NCBI GenBank assembly: GCA_030770425.1
Contig: JASJFT010000015.1
Location: 124,001 to 188,000, forward strand
Direction: 5' to 3'
Source: Darksidea phi
Lineage: Eukaryota > Ascomycota > Dothideomycetes > Pleosporales > Lentitheciaceae
DNA length: 64,000 nt
The notes below the pieces were generated by a model. That model saw only the letters and a program-made list of their open reading frames with translations. It did no database searches and was not told the DNA's origin. The position numbers were made by a program, and so were the translations under genes. Position 1 is the first letter of the stretch. Each line of letters begins with the position of its first letter. This document shows positions 56,769 to 64,000 of the stretch, in pieces.

Positions 56769-57680
56769 GAAGTAGGAAATATAACAGAGAGCGATTTGCT
56801 GTCTTTATGATCATGGCTGGATACATTAAATGATACCAACGCCCCGAACTTTCGTTTTGGACAGGCATCCTGCACGGACTCCAGAACCATCCAGCGCAAA
56901 GCCCCTGCTAACACGCTTCGAACTCAAAACCATACCCAAAAGGTCTCAGCGTACAGCTCCATGCGTGAGCTAATGCCCAATACCGTGTTTCTCTCTTCTC
57001 CGCGGACTAGGTCGCGACTGCACCTTCCTCAAACTCTCAACCATCTATCTCAACATTTTCAAATCATTCACCTCCCCCACGGTGAACCTACCCCGAAAGA
57101 CATCGTTCCATCACTCTCTTGTATTATCTAACGTCTATGTTCCGATAGCCTGCAGGCAAGATTGCTGAGCCGCGCGTGGGAGGCTGGGTTGGGTACGTGG
57201 GTGCAGAGTCTCGTTGACCCTTGCGCCGCTTCACGAAGGGAGATTGGGGATGGCACTAGTAGTGGTCGAAGGGAAGTGTAGTGGGGAATCTAATAGAGAA
57301 ATGTTCTGAGCCTTGTTAACATGTGCGACAACAACACACTTCGCTCGCTGGAGATCCAAAATGCTATCACCATGTGCGGTTACGCTCGGCATCTCTTGCA
57401 ACGAATGGAGGGTAGCGGCTGGAGGCTATTCGGCATGCTCCCTCGGTGTGAGTTGCATATTGGAAACGCCATTCACCGATTCTCGAGCGGTATCAGCATT
57501 GTTATCGGAGCGGGCCCTTCAGTAGGCTTTGCGCAGAAGGGACCATAGCGGGTGATGGCTGCTCGCCAACACCACATTGACGCCAGCTTTCCTTGCCGCA
57601 TTCTGCTTCCTTACAGCCGGTCCTACTACCATCAACTTCTTATCCTCAGCCGTCTCAATCATTTATTTGCTCGTTCGCTT
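56769..57680. other. Intergenic between convergent genes
   Basis: No gene supported. A 75-codon frame at 57321 lacks any domain. Confidence 0.5.
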
Positions 57681-58754
57681 TTATTTTCGTGTCTTTGTCC
57701 TTGTACCTAATGGAAATAGGTAGTTCACATTATACAACGGTCTTACCGATCTGCCCAAGCTTCTCACACCCACTGGCTTCTCCTCTGGAGTCTCGGGCTC
57801 ACGCTTGCCGGCCTCAACGTCTGAATCGATGACATGGAAGTCAGGAATTCCATTGTCTGTCTGCCACTCTTTTAGTTTTCGCTTTTCTTCCGTCGCGATA
57901 CGTTCCTCCCTGGCTTCTGCTTCGATTACGAGGCGTTGTCTTTCGACGTCCATGTGCATCGATTCTACTGCTCGCGCTTCGAATGCTGCTATTCGTAGGT
58001 GTTTAGATAGCCGTTTAGATTTGGTTTCATGGACCCGTTGTTGCTTCGCTTTACCGATGCACCCTCTCTTACTCTCGACTACCGCAGTGACACGGCGCTG
58101 TTCTTTGTCTGCTTTCCCCTTGAGGCGACAGCGTGCTGCTTCTTTCTCGTGCCGAAGACGTTGAGTAGAGATATGTGTGATCACTGCGGCGAGCTTCAGG
58201 AAGGGAAGAGTAACAGTGCAGAACACTATGCCCACGCATAATAATAGCTTCATTGTACGGTTCGCGTTGTAATTCGGCCAAAGAGCGGCCGTGACAGCGA
58301 GCCCTATGATTATAGAGAACACATGGTCCGCCGGTCGAGTGACGTCAAACGTACGGATGGAGCTGGACGATATCCCATTGATCCTCGGAAAAATTGTTGA
58401 TGGGAGTAAGGATATCTTGCCTAGCGGATCTCCGAGTACGCGACAGTCATCCCTTAGCTCGAAGGAAACGATAACTTCGAGGGCGAGGAGGTAGATAAAA
58501 AAAAGGCGCATCCATTCTCCAGTTACGATGTAGTCGGCGACAAAAGTTGCGGAAAGCGACGCTATTGCGGCGGCGGCGGCGATGGGCAGGATCAGATCTC
58601 TATTGAAGGTTCGGTTGAAGACTTTCCCACCGGTAAGTTTCGTAACGGGAACTAGGAATGCAGAGGTGAGAAATTCCCGGGTGTTGGTGTTTCGCATGAA
58701 GAGTGGCAGAAGGAGCGCGATGGCGCAGCGGCGCATGTTCTGGACGTCCATCAT
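57681..58754 (-). CDS. Unrecognised membrane protein with coiled-coil tail, 357 aa
   Basis: Single exon from ATG 58754 (MMDVQNMRRCAIALLLPLF). Hydrophobic segments lie near residues 9-20, 54-77 (ILPIAAAAAIASLSATFVA), 81-100, 144-161 and 167-192. They are followed by about 130 residues of strongly charged helix (HEKEAARCRLKGKADKEQRR, ERQRLVIEAEAREERIATEEKRKLKEWQ) typical of a cytosolic coiled coil, and a short tail. No family is recognised. The topology suggests a multi-pass organelle or plasma-membrane protein with a cytosolic interaction arm. Confidence 0.6.
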   Translation of the reverse strand: MMDVQNMRRCAIALLLPLFMRNTNTREFLTSAFLVPVTKLTGGKVFNRTFNRDLILPIAAAAAIASLSATFVADYIVTGEWMRLFFIYLLALEVIVSFELRDDCRVLGDPLGKISLLPSTIFPRINGISSSSIRTFDVTRPADHVFSIIIGLAVTAALWPNYNANRTMKLLLCVGIVFCTVTLPFLKLAAVITHISTQRLRHEKEAARCRLKGKADKEQRRVTAVVESKRGCIGKAKQQRVHETKSKRLSKHLRIAAFEARAVESMHMDVERQRLVIEAEAREERIATEEKRKLKEWQTDNGIPDFHVIDSDVEAGKREPETPEEKPVGVRSLGRSVRPLYNVNYLFPLGTRTKTRK

Positions 58755-59752
58755 CGTTCTCGGTTGCGACTGTGTTGTCGTTGGACGTCCACTTTTAAAC
58801 AGCTTCGTGTGGTAGAAGAGAATATGTACGTTTCAAGAGCGCGAATGACGTGTTGGCTTCTGGTGAAATACATACAAAAGCGCTATTTCATAAATCATAT
58901 TGTTTCACTCGTTCAATACCCTTGGCCGTGCGTCAGTAAAACAAAGGGGGGGCTTTTTTTTAAATCATCTGAGGGCAAGTAAAGCCATCCAGACCTTTCA
59001 CCTTATTCCGTGCGTGCAAGCTGATTTGACGTTGCATACAAAGGGGAAGGCCCTCTCCGGTTCTATGTAAGCAGTATTCTTCACAACATCATTCTGGATA
59101 TAGCTATGGCCACTCTGAGCCGATAACATGAAATGGGAGGGCCATCGCAAATAAAGTCCGTCTTTCTCAGTAGCTCATGCAAGGGAAGCATGGTGTAAAA
59201 CCGCCGGGCCTCGCCCCTGAATAAGAGCACTCGGCAGCGGCAGCCCATCTATAGTCGTAAACAGGCGATGAAGAATGGATCTTTGGGAAAAATTAGAGGA
59301 TAAGTGCTAGTGGAGAGCTGAGAAATGTGCAGATCGTTCGCTCCTCTGTCGCTCTTAAAAGTTGTGCGCTTCCCAGCACAGGGTTAGTGGTTGGATTTCA
59401 TGTAGTCTGGGTATTAGGAGAAGCGTTTGCAGTATAAGTGTTTGTTTTATTGTTTTATACAATTGGAGGTACGGAAGGAACTATCTAGTTAAGGCTGGGC
59501 TGAATTGTTTTGATGCTCAACTAAGCGCCACGACAGCAATGCTCAGATTGGAAGCTAGCTGATGTGGAGCGGCGGTAGGCGATGGGTTGGACGACGTCCT
59601 GATTGAGGGCACTCTCCTAGCTAAGGTGTGAAAGGCGAGATTGGGGAGGTTGCAATGGAGACATTGTGGGAAATGGACGCGACGAAACTGATGTTAAGAA
59701 GGATGTTTGATAGCAATGCAATAACTGTTGATTTCAGGTCGAATGCGGAAGC
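58755..59752. other. Intergenic, nothing recognised
   Basis: About 1 kb between two minus-strand genes. No supported feature. Confidence 0.55.
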
Positions 59753-61484
59753 TTACTCGGCTGGTACTGCTTCCGATCCATCCTGGTCATATTTGCTTTT
59801 TTCTAAAACAAAGCTCCAGCCGAGCGCTGCGAGCGCAACCAACAACAACCAGCACCACCACACAACACCAACAGCGCCGGCATCTAGGCCTCGCGCTAGT
59901 AACATGCCTCCAATAACAGGTCCGGTTGCGCTCGCTAGAGCACTTACCGTGTTGCCGGCACCGTGCACGGTACCCAGGACGCTGCGTCTTGGTGCAACTT
60001 CGGTTAGAAGAATGATACTGCTTGGAATTGCCATGGTCCTCGCCACGACCTGCAAAAAAAGGACTGCCACCATTGCTAACCACTTGGTGGTTTTGTGTCC
60101 AGCAAGCAAAGAAAGGTATGGTGCGAATACGTAAGCAATCGGGAAGATAAAGTTTGCTACGCGAAAGACTCCAAGGGTTCCGAGGTGTTTCTGGATGCGG
60201 GGATAGATGAGTAGTTGTAGAAGGATCCCGCAGATGCCGAAGGTGGCGAGGTAAAGCCCGACAGTAGGAGAAGCGAGACCGAGGCCACCACTGAAGCGGA
60301 AAATGGTCGGACTGTCGTTTGGTGAGGCTGGCATGCTTAGAAAGACCGGGAAGATGTGAAGAAAGGTCGCATTGTGAAGTGGGAGCAAACCAAAAGCAAG
60401 AAGAGTCTTGAGGAGATGGCGCGTCCAGACTTCGCCAAACGAAGGTCGACAAAGTTTTGCTCCACTATGGTTCGGTGTGGACGTCCCGGAATCGGCTCCT
60501 GTAGCGGGTACGTCTGCGGTTAATATATCTCCTTCCTCGGCCTGCACCGCGGTGTACCCAGCATCAGCTTTCCGAAGGATCTTGCGTTGGATGAACCCGT
60601 GGACTGAATCTCTGAGTAGAACCCTCAGACCCCAATCCCTTTCTTGTTTAGGTAAACTTTCTCTCAGCCATAGGGCGGCCAGTAGAAGGCAGATAGCGAG
60701 GACGGTGCCATTGAAAAGCGACGGCAGAGCGTAAGGATATCGGAGGGTCCAAGCCACACCGTCGGGATCACCATTGAAATTGAAGATACCCGCCGATCCG
60801 AAGAGCCAAGGCAGGTTGTGTACAGGGTCAGCCAAGCAGCCTCCAATCACCAGTGCTGCAACTCTCCCCGAGTTGAATACCAGCGGCAACGCGAGAAAGG
60901 CCCGGGTCTGATATCGCCGCTCCTTGACGATCTCGGCAGTCATTGTTCGCATCACCCCCAAGATTCCATTCGCCATGCCTGCCAACACTCTCCAGAAGAG
61001 CAGCGTGCCAATCGAGCGGGAGAAACCGAAGGCGAGATTGGCGGTTACGGTGAGTAGAAGGCCAAGCAAGATGACCGGCTTTCGACCGTAAGCATCTGAC
61101 AGCCGACCCCAAATCATGCTGGTCGACATCTGCCCGATGGGGTACGCCGCGACCAGAAGACCGGTCAGACGGGAGATCTCTTGTGAGGCAGAAGGGTGAT
61201 CTGGGTCCGAAAGTATCGACCTGACCAGGTAGTATAGATACGGGAGCAGACAACTGTTCGAGAGAGGCGTCGAGAGGCGGCATAGTGCGAGTAGTAGTAG
61301 TTGCTTCTTCTCTGGCAAGCTTTTCCACGTCACACTATCTTCCAATGGGCGCGCTATGGGGTTCGGCGCCTTGTCATTGTACGCATGTCCTATGCAGTGT
61401 TCAGTTTAGTCGTGTGACCGCGAGACGAAGGCACCAACCTTCCAACAACTTTTCCTCTTCCTCCACCCCTCCTCTGTCGGCCAT
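59753..61484 (-). CDS. MFS transporter (DHA1/ZIF1-like), 560 aa
   Basis: Exons 61439-61484 (MADRGGVEEEEKLLEG) and 59753-61389 with a 49-nt intron. The spliced N-terminus continues into HAYNDKAPNPIARPLEDS. About 12 membrane segments are split by a long central loop. The family motif A, G-R-L-S-D-A-Y-G-R-K-P, lies after helix 2, with WRVLAGMANGILG in helix 4. Such proton-coupled antiporters export or sequester drugs, siderophores or metals. The specificity is unknown. The acidic E-E-E-E-K-L-L N-terminus resembles a sorting signal. It is divergent from the second transporter at 62661. Confidence 0.88.
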
Positions 61485-62660
61485 ATTCACGCTGTTTAAT
61501 ATATCATAGAAACGGAACAAGGAAGAAAAGGTTGTGACAGCCCTAGTGGCGAATCAATGTCGAGAAGTTATCGCAAGCTTTGGCTATGTAGATTTGGTAA
61601 GGCCATAAGGGAAGAGCAAGACGAGTCGAAGAAGTAAGGGCGCCTTCTAGAAGGCCGAAGCAGTGCTTTTGAATGCGTCCCTTACCCGGATGGAGCCGCC
61701 GCACTCATTAGTCGCACAACGCATCGGGTGACCCGACATGAGAAAAGCAAATCGCCGCGCGAAACTGCCTCTTTCTCCAGTTTTGTGTAAAGGGCTTGAT
61801 GAAATGTGGTCAAGCGCAGATTGATATGGGAAGGGACCGGGGCACAACGAGATCGCAATGGAAATGAACCGGTGGGCGCGATTGGCCGAAAATTGATTGA
61901 GACGGAGGAGCTGATTCGCTTGCGGCATAGGCTCATTTTCTTGCCTTGGATGAGGGATTGCCGGCAATTACACCCTTGCATTTAGCCACGTCGTGCGATT
62001 GAGCATATGAGGAGGGCTGTGGCTGCCGCAGCACGGCTTGATGGTGCATATAAGGCATCGGTGAGGCGTGAGTTGGCGACCTGGTATGCAAGGCCGTCTA
62101 GCTTGGGCAGTGCAGCAACCGTGTCAACGATCATGTTAATAGAGTTGTTGACGAAAAACGTGGCGAAAGGGAACCCCGTCAGCGGCCAAACGTTCTTCCG
62201 ATCCGGGCCTAGCTTCCATCCCATCACGCTCTAGCCGTAGTTATCCCTATGTAGTTACTGCCATGCACGATAGCCTTACTTATCTACGAGGCAAACGAGG
62301 CCGAAGTCGCAATCCTTCAAATGTTCAAGCCAATTTGCCTTTTCAGCCTACGGCGTGGAGGAGCTTTCGAGTACCGTGGATGCAGAGCAACCCGGCATTG
62401 AGATTCATTACCTAGCCTTCGTGTTAACGTCTACAGTGATGCTTATCCGTCGCAAGCTCTCGGCCACACATTGTCGGCTCTCGTCGCCTTGAGAATGTGG
62501 GGAACATGAGCCGAGCGCCTCACGCGATGGAACGGGCGGGGGAGCTGCAGGGTCGGCCCACCTTATATCCTTGGGCTATCAGTTGCATCTAACAATCGCA
62601 GCGATATCGAGCGTCGGCAGCCATCATCACTCGCCGCTCTTGTGTTGTGATTCTGTTGAG
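61485..62660. other. Intergenic between divergent transporters
   Basis: An 80-codon ATG-initiated minus-strand frame (61982-62224, MGWKLGPDRKNVWPLTGFPF...) has some protein character but no domain, so it is not called. No other signal. Confidence 0.45.
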
Positions 62661-64000
62661 ATGACTTACTCCGACGGAACGAGTACACTGCAAGCGCGCT
62701 TGCCAACGAAGGCTTCCTATCGCCTGTTGGTCGTCAGCTTGTTCTTCGGACTTGCGTCGTTGGCATGGGGGTATGTGCACAGTAGACATCCACCAATCTC
62801 CCAATTATGCTGACCCAGATCAGATACAATATCGGTATCATGGCTACCATCTACGTCCACCCCGGATTTATCAAGTCGCTGCATAAGCCCACAAAAGCGA
62901 CAACAGGCTTGATCACATCCATTTACTACGTCGGCACATGGCTGAGCTATCTCTTTGTGTCGCATCCCCTGGCGGACCGATTCGGTCGAAGAATAGCCGC
63001 CGCCGCCGGCGTACTCGTGACCGGCATCGGTGCTGCCATCCAGACTGGAGCAAAGGGAGAGAACGGGATCGCGATGATGATTGTTGGACGCATCATTTGC
63101 GGCTTCGGGCTCGCCATTGTGTCGACTTCCGTTCCACTTTATCAAAGGGAGGATGCGCTACACTCTTGAAGATAGCTGGACTAATTGTGCCGCAGTGAGG
63201 TCTCGCCCGCAAAGCATCGAGGACGTTACGTGGTGATTAATCACGTCGGCTTAGTTGCTGGCCTCGCCTCCGCTTTCTGGTAATCATTCCACGTCCACCA
63301 ACGAAACCAAAAAGGCTGATCATGCTAGGGTTGGCTACAGCATCAGCCATTGGGAAACGCCACGCGGCAACTACTATGGATGGCGCGTCTCCATGGCACT
63401 TCAGTTCATCCCTGAGCTCCTCTTCCTGGCCGGTGTATTCTTCTGTCCAGAGACGTACGTCATCTTGTTTCCTTTGTGTAAACACTGCTCACACAACTGT
63501 AGGCCTCGATGGCTGGTCGAGCACGGCCGCATCGAAGCTGCGAAACGAAACCTCGCATGGCTTCGAGCCCTGAACCCAGACCACGAACTCGTGCTGACGG
63601 AGCTCAAAAAGATGGAATACGACGTGGCACAACGCCATATTGCCACTGCACAAGGCTGGACTGTACTTTTCACCAACCGTCCGCTCTTCAGCCGGATGTG
63701 GCGCGCTTCTCTCCTTCAGTTCATGGCCCAGCTCTGCGGTAACACGTCCATAAAGTACTATCTTCCATCAATCTTTATGAGCCTGGGCATAGAGCGCAAG
63801 TTGACCCTAATGATTGGCGGTATAGAGAGCACATTGAAGATTGGGTGCACTATCTGTGATACCTGGTTAGTAGACAGATTTGGGAGGAAATTGACACTGG
63901 TGATTTCGTGCTTTGTGATGAGTATAGCATTGCTGGTAATGTTCTCCGCCTAAATTCTCTTCCGCGATACTGATAATAACTTTAGCTGAACGCCGTACTG
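62661..64000 (+). CDS. Sugar/quinate-type MFS transporter, partial, one splice donor apparently broken
   Basis: Exons 62661-62770, 62824-63147, 63196-63278, 63329-63454, 63503-63935 and 63986 onward, running off the window. Landmarks: YNIGIMATIYVHPGF after helix 1, the loop motif ADRFGRR, VGRIICGFGLAIVSTSVPLYQ, SPAKHRGRYVVINH, PETPRWLVEHGR and DRFGRKLTL. These define the sugar-porter/quinate-permease family of plasma-membrane H+ symporters. At the second intron the acceptor (GCCGCAG) and branch site (CTAAT) are present, but the donor position reads GG (63148-63149) instead of GT. Without splicing the frame ends at a TGA about 20 nt later. The gene may be a recent pseudogene or use a noncanonical site. 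Confidence 0.75.

Overview
The window looks like nuclear DNA of a filamentous ascomycete (Pezizomycotina). The evidence is genes with 1-5 very short introns (about 47-65 nt, GT..AG, with CTAAC/CTGAC-like branch points just before the acceptor), repeat-induced point mutation (RIP) in repeats, and fungus-restricted families (UstYa-like, DUF6594, rhodopsin-domain membrane proteins, F-box/ankyrin proteins). The class cannot be fixed from sequence alone. All coding starts below are ATG codons and splice sites were placed by eye.

Layout. 1-9570 is an A+T-rich, RIP-saturated transposon graveyard. It holds a decayed Ty3/gypsy-type pol on the minus strand, a decayed plus-strand coding stretch with a 60-bp tandem repeat, and a complete nested LTR element (5709-8880, 449-bp LTRs, CTTTA target duplication) with a ruined gag and zinc knuckle. 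A 390-bp inverted-repeat element (9719-10110) sits at the border with normal sequence. 10.1-25.7 kb is a housekeeping/hypothetical block: rhodopsin-domain membrane protein, F-box protein, WKF-domain protein, proteasome alpha-1 (SCL1), an unrecognised 178-aa protein, a RING protein with a SUMO-interaction-like motif, and a possibly frameshifted membrane protein. 25.7-35.3 kb is gene-poor and full of degraded coding sequence, with one small three-exon gene (32936-33333) that no single open frame reveals. 35.4-43.3 kb is a dense conserved block: TEN1 (telomere capping) and SNF7 (ESCRT-III) divergently arranged, then an FHL1-like FHA/forkhead regulator divergent from a 2-oxoglutarate/iron hydroxylase. 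43.3-53.7 kb is accessory: a DUF6594 pseudogene, a UstYa-like oxidase, a damaged F-box/ankyrin gene, an amidohydrolase and a poly(ADP-ribose) glycohydrolase (PARG) pseudogene. 53.7-64.0 kb holds an FAD aromatic hydroxylase, an omega/xi-type glutathione transferase, an unknown membrane protein, and two MFS transporters, the last running off the window with an apparently broken splice donor.

How the genes might work together. The housekeeping genes are unrelated in function but use compact divergent promoters of 330-375 bp. The 49.9-64.0 kb segment brings together enzymes (amidohydrolase, FAD monooxygenase, glutathionyl-hydroquinone-reductase-like GST) and transporters that could handle an aromatic or xenobiotic substrate. 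This is inference only, since no shared regulation is visible. Several genes in the accessory part are dead or dying (PARG, DUF6594, ankyrin, the 27-33 kb island), which fits a region eroding next to RIP-affected DNA.
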